This document shows positions 47,270-59,691 of a stretch of 64,000 nt of DNA, in pieces. The translations under genes and the position numbers were made by a program. The first letter of the stretch is position 1, and every line of letters begins with the position of its first letter. The notes beneath the pieces are model-generated. The model saw only the letters and a list, made by a program, of their open reading frames with translations. It made no database searches and had not been told where the DNA came from. Origin of the DNA: Stentor roeselii (Eukaryota; Ciliophora; Heterotrichea; Heterotrichida; Stentoridae); contig RSEH01000236.1 of NCBI GenBank assembly GCA_006503475.1, positions 1-64,000 on the forward strand, given 5' to 3'.

Positions 47270-49183
47270 ATGGGACAATCAATAAGGCTCTTGATTTTGG
47301 CTTTTATTTTTATCTTATTCAATATTTATCTTTTCATCACATCAGCGTCTATTAATCAAGAATTGATGCAAACTGAAAGCAGATCTATAGATGTTTACAT
47401 CAATGAGGAGCTTTCTAAGAAATGTGAGGTTTATGATTATAATTTTTCAAGGGAAGATTTTGACACTATTTATAAATACAAAAATTATGCACCCTGCAAA
47501 GCTTTTAACAACTATATAATCGATACTTCTTACGGAAACACCACAGTTAAGTGTACAACCAATGACTCTCTATACTTCTCTGACATATTCAATCAAGCAT
47601 ACGGAGGACAACACAAATTGCCTTTAAAATGGACATCAAATAACTCAATAAACCCAAAATCCGAGTTTCAATTCGTGAAATGCTCTTCGAATGGAATCCA
47701 TGCAAATGTTTTCCAGAGATTCAATAAAATCTCTTCAGAAAAAGCTAATAAAATAAGAAAAAATTTAAAAGGAAAGCCGAAAAATATGAATGTCTTGTTA
47801 TTACTTCTTGACTCAGTTTCAAAGAAATCTTTTCAGGCAAATCTTCCGAAAACTTATGAATTTTTAAAGAAACTTGAAAAAAATGAGTTTTTGTTTTATG
47901 AGTTTGAAAAAAGTATTGTTTCAGGAACTACGACAAGGCCTAATATGGCTCAGATTTTGTATGGAAAAACTATTGAAAGTCTTGAAAAGGATGATGTTAA
48001 GAATGGAAAAAAAGTGGTTGTTTTTAAGGGAAGACATAAAAATCAGGATCATGCTATATGGACTTACTATAGAAAAATGGGATATGTTACAATGTTTCTT
48101 CATGATACAATATGGGACTTTTTAGCTTATTTTAGTGGTAGAGTGATTGATGCTGACCACGTCTTCACCAATATATGGAAGTATCTTTGGGCAGTTACCA
48201 AAATAAATGATTCCTCTGAACGACAGCGTTGCATAGGAAGCCGAAATTTCCACGAGCTATCATTAGAATACACTTACCAATACTTTTCCAACTACAAAAA
48301 CAACAACAAATTCGCTTATGTGCATCTGAATGCAGGACACGAGCAAACAGGCAACATCCGAACATTAGACAACGATTTAATGATTTTCCTTTCAAATTTC
48401 TTGAATCAAATAAATTCAAAAAACGAGTCTTTAGCCTTGTTTATTCTCTCTGACCACGGCTTTAAACACACTTCAAAGCTTCAATTTGACATGCGCAGCT
48501 TTCTCGACCCAAGAGCTCCAATGACGAGTGTAGTTCTGACAAGAGACATCGTAAATGAATGGAAAATCGGTAAATCAATTTCATTCAACCAGAAAAAATT
48601 AAACAGTCGATACGATATCAACTTATCCTTAAAGGAAATCGCTTATTTTCCTTATGAAAGACTAGAAGATTTGAATATATTGAAAAATTATAAAGAATAT
48701 CAAACTTTTAGCCTTTTTTCTGAATTTATTCCTGAAAATCGCACATGTCGAGATGTTAATGTCTCTGATAATCAATGCATTTGTAAGACATTTATAAATG
48801 TTAATATAAAAATAGAAATTGAAATGATCATCAAAGGACATTTCATTGATTTGATCAAAAAATTTTTTATGATTCATTCAAAAGAAAATCTTAATTGCAG
48901 GGCTTTTGAATACTTTGAAATTATTTCATTTAAAAAATTTTTACTTGGAAGGGAAAGTTTAGGAGTTGATACTTTTTATAGTTTGGAAATAAAGCATTTT
49001 GAAAAAAGTTTCAAGGCAAATGCAAATTTTGGAAATGGATTAAAGGTAAAAAAGAATAATAAAATACTGGATGAAAATATGTTTCCGTTGGTTTTTTTCA
49101 AGTTTCAGGATTTTCATGGGTTTCTTCAGATTTCTGGAGTTGAGATTAGCGAGGAATGTTTGGGTAACTTTTGTGGGTGTTAA
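47270..49183 (+). CDS. DUF229 sulfatase/alkaline-phosphatase-superfamily protein, copy 2
   Basis: 637 residues, with the same plan as copy 1: an N-terminal TM helix (about 5-27), luminal core with NVLLLLLDSVSKKSF, TRPNMAQILYG, YVTMFLHDTIW, VHLNAGHEQTGN, FILSDHGF, and a divergent C-terminal 150 residues. Divergence is unevenly spread: the N- and C-terminal parts differ clearly from copy 1, while several core blocks (about 48290-48360, 48485-48540 and 48600-48660) are nearly identical at the DNA level, with a run of 32 identical bases at 48304-48335 matching 45241-45272. That suggests either strong constraint or gene conversion. Substrate unknown; metal ligands intact. Confidence 0.85.
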   Translation: MGQSIRLLILAFIFILFNIYLFITSASINQELMQTESRSIDVYINEELSKKCEVYDYNFSREDFDTIYKYKNYAPCKAFNNYIIDTSYGNTTVKCTTNDSLYFSDIFNQAYGGQHKLPLKWTSNNSINPKSEFQFVKCSSNGIHANVFQRFNKISSEKANKIRKNLKGKPKNMNVLLLLLDSVSKKSFQANLPKTYEFLKKLEKNEFLFYEFEKSIVSGTTTRPNMAQILYGKTIESLEKDDVKNGKKVVVFKGRHKNQDHAIWTYYRKMGYVTMFLHDTIWDFLAYFSGRVIDADHVFTNIWKYLWAVTKINDSSERQRCIGSRNFHELSLEYTYQYFSNYKNNNKFAYVHLNAGHEQTGNIRTLDNDLMIFLSNFLNQINSKNESLALFILSDHGFKHTSKLQFDMRSFLDPRAPMTSVVLTRDIVNEWKIGKSISFNQKKLNSRYDINLSLKEIAYFPYERLEDLNILKNYKEYQTFSLFSEFIPENRTCRDVNVSDNQCICKTFINVNIKIEIEMIIKGHFIDLIKKFFMIHSKENLNCRAFEYFEIISFKKFLLGRESLGVDTFYSLEIKHFEKSFKANANFGNGLKVKKNNKILDENMFPLVFFKFQDFHGFLQISGVEISEECLGNFCGC

Positions 49184-49789
49184 TTTAGGATAGATTAAAA
49201 GATTTTTTTCTGATTTTCAGAGGTACAATTAATGGAACATAGATATTTATGTAGGTTTATTTGTGATAAGTATTTGAGATTTATTCATGTCGCATTCAAA
49301 GTTTAACAAATAATTGAAACATCTTTATGCCAGTTTAAGTTAAGTTGCAGATCACTCATATTGAATACTTTTACTACAATAATCCAAACTTATTACAGTG
49401 AATTTAGTAGCTCAGATAGTCAGATATATATTTGGTTGCATTTTCATCATTTAACTCTTAGTTTTTATATGGAGGAGAATAAGAAAAGCTAAAATTGATA
49501 GTAATAACAAGGAGAAAATATCTATGATTATTAAATTTTAAGATTTAAACTATAGGCATATGTTATGATTTACTTTTAACAAACTAATGGAAATTTTTAG
49601 CAACAATAAATCTATTTAGAAGTATTGGTTGGATATATCAAGGAAGGAATTCCTGGAAATATCATGCTCTCTAAATTAAAAATATAGCATTTAATTTTAG
49701 TTATAATAAACTATCTTATTTTTTTCATTTGAAATATTCTATAAGTAAAACTAAACCAATCCTAAAGTTAACTCTCCTATCTAATTATC
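49184..49789. other. AT-rich intergenic spacer
   Basis: Lies between convergent genes. No open frame or repeat is recognised. Confidence 0.6.
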
Positions 49790-52700
49790 TTATCCTTCTA
49801 AAAGCTTTCTCTCAGATTTATCCTTAACAAACTCAAGTATTCTGTTAATTTTTTCATTTAAACCATCAAATTTTTCTTCAAGTTTATCTAACCTTCCTTC
49901 AACAATTGAAATTCTATCTTGAGTTTTATTGTAAAACATAATCACTTGACTACTTAATTTATCTTCTAATTTTTTTATTGACCATCGAGATTCTTCTCTT
50001 TGACTTTCCAAATTTTCTTCAATTTTCTCGATCCTTTCTTCTTCATCCCCTATCATTTGTTCTTCTGTCAAATCTAAAGCTGGATCAATAGGAATTAATC
50101 CAGTTTTAATAAGAAGATGCACACGTTTGGATGAATTTTTAATAATAATTGGAATATCTTCTGAAATAGCTGAAATCGAAGCTTTGGCTTTAGAGATATC
50201 ATCAGATTTTGCTAGATTAATCAAAAATTTCAGAAGAACTTCAACACATTCTTGATTGTTCTTTGAAATCGCGTAATAAAAGGGAGACTTTCCGAAATAG
50301 TCCGCTTTTAATTGAGTATTTTCTGATAAACATTCAGCTAATCTTTTGCTATTTCCAGTAAGAGCGAGATAATGTAAAATAGTGAATGAAAATTGACTAA
50401 AAACCAAATTTGAACAACTAGGAATGATATTTCCAAGTTCTTTATTTTTAATGGAATCAATTACATTGTAAAACTTTAAAGAATCTTGATAAAAAGGGTC
50501 ATAAACATCAGAGATTCCCATTTCAAGTATGGAAGGTGATCCTTTTTTAAAGACTTTTCTAAGAGTGCCGAACAAATAAGTCATTTCGAACTTATCATCA
50601 GGAGTAGTGACTTTGACTAATGATTTTGATTGATCATTTCTATTTATCAAGTCACCCATTCTCCAGAGTTTCAGTGATTGGTCAGTTCCTGCAGTAAGTA
50701 GAAGATTTCCTTGATGAGTAATCTTCAATGCACTGATAGTAAAAGTATTCCCATCAATACAACACTCGACATTCCCACAGTCTAAGTTCCAAACATTTAT
50801 TCTAGAATCTTCCGCTCCACTGATGAGCCTCTTGTCATCTGAAGTCAATATGACTGCTGTGATTCTTCCAGTATGTCCTCGTAATGTTGACTGATCCCTC
50901 TTATCTTCTAAAGACCAAATTTTTATCAGCATATCATTACTTCCAGATACGAAATTCTTATAATTGAAAATTGCCAAACAGTTGACATCCCAAGTATGAA
51001 CATTAAAAGTAAAAATTTCAGATTTTTTCTCAATGTCCCAAACTTTTATCTTATTCGATACGGAACTTATCAAAAATTTCTCATCAAAAGCAAGTCGAAG
51101 GCACTTGATGGGAAAATTGATACTTTCAAATGAAAATTCTTTTTCTTTATTTTTTAAATTCCAAATGATCAGAGATCCGTCTTGTGAACCGCTTATTACG
51201 AATTCGTTGTTTTTGGTAATGGCTACTGAATTTGTTTTATCTTGTTTGAAAGAGATAGTCCTTTCGAGGGTTTTTGTTTGGTAGACCTTGACACCGGTCT
51301 CTGATCCTATCACTAAAAGGGTTTCGTCGTCGCTTAGGACTAACTCATTTATAGAATCTTTGAAGAAGTCGTTTATATTTTCTGAATAGTTGTAAAGACA
51401 GTCTGTTTCTTTTTTGGATTTTAAGTCGAGAATATTTATTGTACTCTCAGATGAACCGAGGTATGCTCTTGTACCTTCTTTGTTTAAAGCAATTGAGTTG
51501 ATATTTCCACATGTTGTTTTAAGATATCGCACCATTTTCTTTTGGCTTAATGACCAGTTTATAATACTACAGTCGTGAGATCCTACGAAGAAATTGTTAT
51601 TATCGGAAGAAATTGCGAGTCCTTTGACACATTGAGGACTTCCCCTAAGTTTAAAAGCCATCCTCCTGGTATCCAAGTTCCAAACCCCTAAGAATCCATC
51701 ATAACTTCCAGGTGAAATCATAAACTTTTCATCTTTAGTAACAACCAAAATACTAACACTCTGTGAAATATCTTCATCACAAGTAAATACATCCTTATTT
51801 TTCAAATCAATAAAATTAATTCTCGATTCATAATCCTCTCCTCCTGAAATCATCAAATTTCTACTTGGTGATAATGCAATTGTAAAAACCCTTTCACATG
51901 ACACTTTAAATTCAAACTTTTCTAGAGTCTCCAGATTCCACATTGAAATTTTTCTATTTTCAAAACCAACAAATAAAAACTTATTATCATGTGAAAAAAT
52001 CATTACTCTTGAGTAAGATGAACTATCCAAAAGTCTATTCACAACTTTTTTCTCATTCCAGTTCCAAATACTTATAAAAGATTCATTTGAAAGAGTTGCT
52101 AACAATGAAAAATCATCTGAAAACTTGTAATTAATGTAATTGAAACCGATGTTTATTACTGATTTTTCTTTGTTATTTTCGATATCCCATGTTAAAATAG
52201 TACCATTTCCGGTAATTATGAGACTTTTAGAATCATTGCTGAAAGATAACTTTGGGGAGGATATTTGAAAAGATCTGAATGATTCGAAAAAGGAGGATTT
52301 TTTGAAGTTGTAAATGATGATGGATTGATCATTTTGCAATGCAGCTAAATAAGTTTCATCTGGGCTTAGGACTAGTTCATTGATGAAGAGTTTACTCCAT
52401 CGGAAAGTGAAAAATTCTCTTTTGGATTTTATGTACCAGTTTTTAATGCCTTCGATAGATGTACTGAACAAGATGTTGTTGTTAATAAAAAGATTTTTTA
52501 GTGAAGATGAATGACCATTAAATGAGCAGAGGAGCTTTTTACTGTTAAGATCGATTGCTGCTATTGAGTTATCAGATAAGGAACTAAATAATGTGGACTC
52601 ATCATCTGAAAGGCACAAAGCATTAGATTTGCCGCAGTGGTTCTCAAATGAATATATTTCATTTCTCAAAACAAGGTTCCACAGTTTTACTTTTTCATCC

Positions 52701-55215
52701 CCAGAAGTACTTGCCAAGTATTGTCCACTTGGAAAAACACAAAGAGAATTAACAGGGCCAAGATGTCCATCTAGTTCAAACCACAAATTTTTATTTTGAA
52801 TATTCCAAACTTTAATCAACCCATCATCAGACCCACTATAAACAAGTCTGCCATTATGAGAAAACTTTGCACATCTCACAGAAACCAAGTGTCCTTTAAA
52901 GTACTCAATATTTTTATAGTTTAATTCAAACACAGCAACTCTTGTATCATCTGAAGCAGAGACGAAATTCCCGTTGAAGTAATCAAGACTGTTAATTGAA
53001 GAATTATGAACTTGAAGTATTTTTTCACTTCTGATTGAATTTTCTGCTCCCATAATCCAATAGTAACTAAAAATTGTTCCTTTATCGTTTCCTAGTACAA
53101 GTCGATTTGTAATTAAATGACCAGATTTAATAGATCCATAATAAGGTATTAAAGGTTCATTTTCACTTTTGTCATTTATTTTCCAGCTTTTTATTGACCC
53201 ATCAGATGAAAAACTTAGTAAATTTTGAGAGTCTTGATGGAGTAATAAGCAGTTGATACGATCTAGGTGAGCCATGATTATTCCCTCTTCTTGCTGGTTT
53301 TCAAGGTTCCAGAAATGAATAGAATTTAAGTCAGTTATGATAAGAGTATCTCCATTTATAACCTTAGCTAAAAAAGGTTCAGTTTTTGTAAAAAAGTCGA
53401 ATTCTTTTAACTTTTTTTCAATATTTATGATTTCAACACAACTAGATTCAGTAACAACAGCTAAGAACTTTTCTTGTTTAAAAAATCCATCGTTATGATC
53501 TTTTGCTTGTCATCTACTGTATATACAAAGTCTATAACATTATTTTCTAAATTCCAGAAATTAACAAAAGCTTTTTCATGCCCACTGATTAAAGTCTTTC
53601 CATTTGAAAGCGATAAGAGACTAACAAGAGAATTTTCTTCAAGTTCAACTTCAACACTTTTTGATTTAAGGTCCCAAATAGTTGTGAGTCCTGATCCTCC
53701 AGAGTACATCTTGCTCCAATCACAGGAAAAAGCTAAAAGACTATAATTTCCTTCTTTTTCAAAGATATGACTGAGTACTTTATCTTTTAAGTCCCATGAA
53801 AAAATCTTGCTTTCGCCAGAACATCCATATAAAATTCTAGAATCGGGAGAAAGAGCAAGAAATTTTATAGCGAATTGACAAAAAATCGTGAATTCAACTG
53901 ATTTATCTTCATAAGAATATACAGCGATTTGAGGAGTACTATCAGAAGTAATGAATTTTCGTTGATTTTCGCACCAAATAGCAGCATATATTACATTAAT
54001 TCTTCTTTTTATCATCAGTTCTTCCTTGTCCTTATCCAAATCAACTACTTTCACTGTATTGTCATTATATACAACAGCAAGTTGCTTTTGCTCATTAGAA
54101 AAAGTTGTAAATTTTATGTTTTTTCCAAAAAGAGAGGAAGTTCTACTTGATCTATCTTCGCCTTGTTCCCAAATTTTAATAAGGTTATCACTAGATGCTG
54201 AAATAACAAGTCTACCGTCTTGGGTTTGAAGGACTTTATTGATTGTTTTTGAATGAGGAGTTAATTTTCTTATGATGGTCTGAGTAGTGAAGTCGATGAA
54301 GATCAACTCGTTATTATCATTACTGCAAATAATAGTCTTTTGTTGAGAGTTGCTTGAATAACTGATATTTGTGATTGTAACATCGAAACAAGCCGTGATC
54401 ACTGCAAGCCTTGACTTTTCAAAGAGGTCTAAGAATATCACATTTCCTGAACAGTATCTAAGTGCTAAGTAATGATTATTCTCAAAAACTAAACCAACTT
54501 TAAGTCCTCTTAAATCGTCTTTTTTTTCTATCTCGTCTTTTTCATTCGTCGATATGTTCCAAGCTTTGACTTTTCCGTATGAGTTCCCTATGATGATGAT
54601 GTTGTCAATAAACAATCCAAAAGACAAGAATTCTTCCTGAGCTAAATAACTTTTTATCATCGTTCCATTCATATCATAAACATTCACCTTATCAGAATCT
54701 TCGACCTTTCCATCAACAACAACACAAAAGTGCTGACAATCATTAGAAATCGAAACTTTTGACTTGAATTTAAAATTTTCATTTATGACTTTTCCTTTGC
54801 TTGAAAGGTTTTCAAGTGTTTTGATCATCAAGTATTTTTCGGATATAATTAAAACTATGAACTTTTCATCTAGCGATAGTGACATAGACGATATGAATTC
54901 ATCTGAAGCTATATCAATTTCGTACTTCTGCTCTTGGACTCGCCTGATCAAGCTCCAGACTCTAAGGGTGTTGTCTTTTCCACAGCTGATCAAGGAATTA
55001 TTATCAGAAGTCAAGACGAGATCTGTCACTTCATTGGAATGACCTTCAAGAACTAAAGTCAATCGACGGATTTCACTTTCAAGGACTTCCTCGTAAGAAA
55101 GGCTTATTTTCTTATTTTTCATGGAACTTTTTTGAGGTTCTGAGAAGATAAGATTATTTTGGAGATATGCACTAGGCGATTCCATATACTTTATATAACC
55201 ATTCATTTTTAGCAT
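49790..55215 (-). CDS. giant WD40-repeat protein with ankyrin and coiled-coil tail (one frameshift)
   Basis: Two open frames form one gene: 55215 down to 53461, and a frame that is open from about 53475 (before its first ATG at 53275) down to 49790. They meet at a run of six T on the sense strand (A at 53480-53485), where one base fewer or more switches frame. Protein-like WD40 sequence continues without a gap across the join (IITMDF, then KFLAVVTESSCVEIINI). The total is about 1,800 residues: some 25-30 WD40 repeats in two or more propellers (GHSNEVTDLVLTSDNNSLIS, GHTGRITAVILTSDDKRLIS, SGSNDMLIKIWSL), then ankyrin-like repeats (FTILHYLALTGNSKRLAECL, KSPFYYAISKNNQECVEVLL) and a C-terminal coiled coil. 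It is probably a scaffold. The shift may be a sequencing error. The start could also be Met at 55206. Confidence 0.85.
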
Positions 55216-55899
55216 ATTTTTGGGAGATGATTTAGAGTTTGGGTATTTTAAATAGAAAGGATTTTTTGGATTGGGTTAAGACAAGTCTTGCTTATTGAAT
55301 TATTGTTTAAGATTAATTTTATTTTTTAATCATATTTGATTAAGGTTTGTTAGGAGTATGGAATATTGAAGCAGAAAATCTTGATAATTGTAATTTATGT
55401 ACTGAGGAATCATTGGAAAACTCATTATGAAGGGCAAGATTAATCCAGTTCTATTCTATTGAGTTTTCTATTGTAAGTTGCATCATACTTTAATGCAGTT
55501 TCTTTAAGTGTACGGAATTTGTATGCAGAAAATTTTGATTATTGTAAAATATGTCCTTGAGAAATTATTGGAAATCTAATTATGATGAGAAAAAGATTAA
55601 TTAAGATATATTATATATAATTTTACATTGTAATACTCTATATTGAATGATAAGCTCTGATTATAAAAATCATGTTTAATTTTGTTAGCACTTTAAAGAG
55701 AGATAATTATTAATCTTATATTACATAGAATCTCTAAAATCTAATTTTTGTGCCTTGATTTTTTAATAGAATGAGTTATTTTACTTAAAGTTTAGCTTAA
55801 GAATCTAAAATAAGTAAATGTCTCAAATACTTCTCTTATAAAAAACTTCAAGAATTAAATACCTTAATCATATTTACTAATAAATACTCTGATTCTAAA
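55216..55899. other. AT-rich intergenic spacer
   Basis: Two neighbouring stretches near 55340-55440 and 55490-55590 resemble each other (GTTTGTTAGGAGTATGGAAT- and TTAAGTGTACGGAATTTG-like, both followed by GCAGAAAATCTTGAT or similar, then TTGTAA and GAAAT/C ATTGGAAA). That is an old imperfect direct repeat about 150 bp apart. No gene is seen. Confidence 0.5.
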
Positions 55900-58800
55900 T
55901 TATACTGCAGGTTTAGAGTAAGTAAATACCATATCAGGAGATGTTTTATTCACATATTTATTTTCCCTCAATTTCAATCTCCGTTCCTGAAGCCAATTAT
56001 TAATTTTCCCAACAATTTTTTGAATAAAAACAGCCAAACTTGAAACAAAATTCAATCCCCAAGTTGCATAAATAAGATAAATGCAAAGATCTGCTTTAAA
56101 TTCTGAATTAAGTAGTGTTCCATTCGAATAGCCAATAAGTAAGATGATATGATATGCAGAGATCACTAATTCATTCAATATGTGATAAAAATTATAAATG
56201 TTTTGCTTATGTGGCCAAACAATCAAGAAGTAAAGAGAAATCTAAATAATTCATACCAATAAAGAAAAAAACAGTGAACAACTCAACTGAAATGCAGCAA
56301 GCTTCACAAGACAATAACAACCAACAAGAGCCAATCTTCTAAAAATAAAAATCAAGTAAAAAATCCAGTCTTTAAGTCCTCTTTCTTCAAACTCTTCGAA
56401 AAATGTCCCGAATTTACTTAAAAGATTCTTTTTTTCTTCATCATCATCCTTCAAGATATATCTTCTTCTTAATACCCAAATCATTAAAAAAAATCCTGAA
56501 ATTTCAAAAGTCTGAATATTTCATACCCCAAAAAAGATTGTAAAGGAAAAGTCAATGATTTGAGTAATGTTTTCAAGTCTTGTGAACTTTATTGAAAAGA
56601 CCATCGCCGTGCATATCTCATAAAAAGATTGTATCCAGAATCTCAGAAAGGCTGAAAACTTGTAATTTTTTAAACTTGATGATAGTTTAACTCTAAATCT
56701 AGGAATTAAGGAGAATAAAGCCAAAATAACACCACTTATAATTATTCCAAGAAGACTTTCAAGGTAAGGGCCAATATTTGCAAGAAGTAAATTAGTTTCA
56801 AATCCGAAGTCTTTTAAAGTATCAGTCGTTTTGACACCTTCATTAGTGTCTATCAAAATCGGGAAGAAATTAGGAAAACTTTCCTGAAGTCGCACTCCAA
56901 CTAAAAAACTACTGTGAATAGGATTTAATGTCAAATCAAATAAATATACAGAGTATAAGATTTCTGCTGTATTAACAAAATCGAAGAGAGATGATGGATC
57001 TCGAATTGAAAAAAACATAAGTAATCCAATGATTACTCCTGTAGTTGCTCCTATTCTTCCTATTTTTTTAGCTTTATCTGCTTTATCTTTAAGATTTTTT
57101 TTATCTTTCATTTCTTTAGTCAAATGGAGATTTCCAGATATAAACTTATCTTTCAATAATGAGTTATACTTTGAAACTAGTGGTTTTTGAAAAATTATTT
57201 TAAGGATTGAATGTTCTTTTATATCATTTTCATTGATTTTTAATGTATAATTCTTGAAATTCTTAACTATAAGTTCATATTTTGCACCTTTTTCATCAAT
57301 TTCAAGCTCAATCATTTTTTCTGTAAGAAAATCATCTAAAGGCTCAGAGAAAATAAGAAAGATAAAATTTTCTTTAGAAATTTCAAGATATGAATTGAAA
57401 TAATTTCTAATACATTCACTTTTAAATGAAAATCCTTTTTTACAAGCACATCGATTATCAACTATTTCAGCATTTTCATCAACACAACTAATACAAAGTA
57501 AATCTTTACATCTCGAACAAGATTTATCACATTTTAATACACATCCGGAGTCCTCAGAGTCAACTGAAGGTTCACCAAAATACCCCTCTTTACAAATACA
57601 TTTAAATCTATCATCAAGTTCAGAGTTCTTATCTTTGCATTCTCCACATTGAAACTTATCACGTTTTCGAGTACTTGGACATGAAACACATCCAAGTACA
57701 CCAGGAGTATTTGAAGGTATTCCTAAAGCTTCTGATCCACAGATGCACTCACCCAAATCATTAACTTCAGCGAATTCATCAATGCAAGTTATACATTTCT
57801 TATTCAAACAGTCTTTACACAGGGCAGGGCAGGTTAAGTAACACCCTGTTCCTGAAGAATCAATTTTTGGGCTTCCACTGTATCCAGTCTTACAAATACA
57901 ATTAAAATTTGCATCAAGTTCAGCATTTTCATCTTTGCATTCTCCACATTTATTAAATTCTTGATTTCGAGTACTTGGACATGAATAACACCCTGCAATG
58001 TTTAAGTTACTTGAAGGCACTCCGATAGTTTCTTGTTTACAAACACATTCATTCATTTGGTTTAGTTCTGCTAGTGGATCTAAACAGGATAAACAATGAC
58101 CACTTATGCATTCTTTGCAGTTTGATTTGCAGGGAGAATAGCAGCCGAGTGAAGATTCACTTGAGGATGGAGTTCCAAGAAATTCTGAATTGCATTTACA
58201 AGTTGAACCGAATTTATAGGAATTTATGTCAAAACAGGATAAACAATTACCTGATGAATCGCAACTGGAACATAGAGAAGTGCATAGGTAGGAACAGCCG
58301 GAAATTGATGGACTTGATGAAGGTGTTCCCCGATACCCAAATTTACAAACACAAATATTTTCTGAATTAACTTCAGCATTTTGGTCAACACAACTCATAC
58401 AAATATTACCACTGCATTTTCCACACCCAGTGACACATGCTAAATTGCACCCAGTACTTCCAACACTAACTGCTGGAGTGCCAATAAATCCATCCTTACA
58501 AATGCAGAAACCTCCTGCCACTTGTGCATTAATATCATAGCAGGCATTACAAGAACTACTAGAAACACAACTACTACATCCTTCTCCGCACATTTCACAT
58601 CCAGGTGTCGAACTAATGGAAGGTATTCCAAAAAATCCATCCTTACATTGACAGTTGTCAGGGACTACATATGCATTCAGATCATTACAAGAAGTGCAAG
58701 TTTTCGGAGAACTGCATCCTGAGCACACATTAAGACAGCAATTATTACTTTTTGCAACAAATGGTGGTAAACATGTGAGAATTGTATCAGATGTGGCAAT

Positions 58801-59691
58801 TCCTGTTGAAGTATTTATGCAGAAGAATTTATTTGAATTTTGGTTGTACCCGCAGGATCTAGTGGAACATTTGCATTCATAGATGAAGGCCAAACTGCAT
58901 CCGAAGGTTGAGGCACAGTCTGAGTTTTCTTTGTTTGAAGTGTCGGAAAGGGATGTGCTGAGACAGATATAACCGTATGTAGGATCTAAAAATTTTTCAG
59001 AACAACTTAGACAGGAATTAAGAACACAAGATTCAAGGTTTAGGGATGTTAGGTATGTGCTGTAGCTTTCTATTGAATCTGTTATCAAGAAGTACCATAG
59101 AAATCCTTGAATTGATGAAAAAGTACTTTTGGCTCCTATTTGAAAGAAGTATGGGGTGAGTGATGATGATGGGTTTGGTAGGTCATCTGTGGCTGTATAA
59201 GAGGAAGTTTTGTAATTATATTGAAAAACAGAACAGACTCCCAAAAAATTGCAATTTGTCGGCTTTCGGGTACTTAAAACAAGTTTCCAAGAGCCAATTG
59301 TGAAGCTACCAGACCCTGCAGATGTAACTCCTGAATCAGTCATGATAAAGTTTTTGATACTCCAATCAAGTCTAAGTTCAGAGGAATCAGATCGAATTTG
59401 AGTCAAATATTCATTTTCATTTCCAAAGCAAACTATGGATCCTGACGTGGACTTTGGAAGAATCCAGAATATCATTGATGATGTGCTAGGTACTGCTGGG
59501 CTATTCATTGAGATCGAATTTAAGGAGCCATCGAGATATAGACCTCTATCTGTCGACTTAAAATAGAGATTTGTCGCTGATCTACCTTTGCCTGAGTAGT
59601 CGTAAATGATTTCACCGAAGTTAAAACCAAATCTGTACTCAGTTACTTTTAAAGCTAATGAAAGCTTGATTAAGAAGACCCAAATTAGCAT
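55900..59691 (-). CDS. Cys-rich (EGF/furin-like repeat) multi-TM surface protein with LamG-like N-terminus
   Basis: 1253 residues in three exons, with 15-nt introns at 56512-56526 and 56242-56256. The signal peptide is MLIWVFLIKLSLALK. Residues about 20-215 look like a concanavalin A/LamG-type fold (LYLDGSLNSISMNS, SMIFWILPKS, GSFTIGSWKLVLS). From about 220 to 790 come about a dozen Cys-rich repeats of 45-50 residues with the recurring pattern C..C..C..C.D.NA......C.C..G..G.P, close to ciliate growth-factor-receptor and furin-like repeats. Then comes a folded segment (about 790-900), followed by about six to eight TM helices to the C-terminus (for example GVIIGLLMFFSI, IIISGVILALFSLI, and helices in exons 2 and 3). 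It is likely a plasma-membrane or ciliary surface receptor. Ligand unknown. Confidence 0.85.
56242..56256 (-). other. 15-nt intron 2 of the Cys-rich membrane protein gene
   Basis: Sense sequence GTATGAATTATTTAG, A at position 10. Removal joins FFSLL to ISLYFLIVWPHK inside a TM helix; retention gives in-frame TGA. Confidence 0.9.
56512..56526 (-). other. 15-nt intron 1 of the Cys-rich membrane protein gene
   Basis: Sense sequence GTATGAAATATTCAG, A at position 10. Removal joins TIFFG to TFEISGFFLMIWV; retention gives in-frame TGA. Confidence 0.9.
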
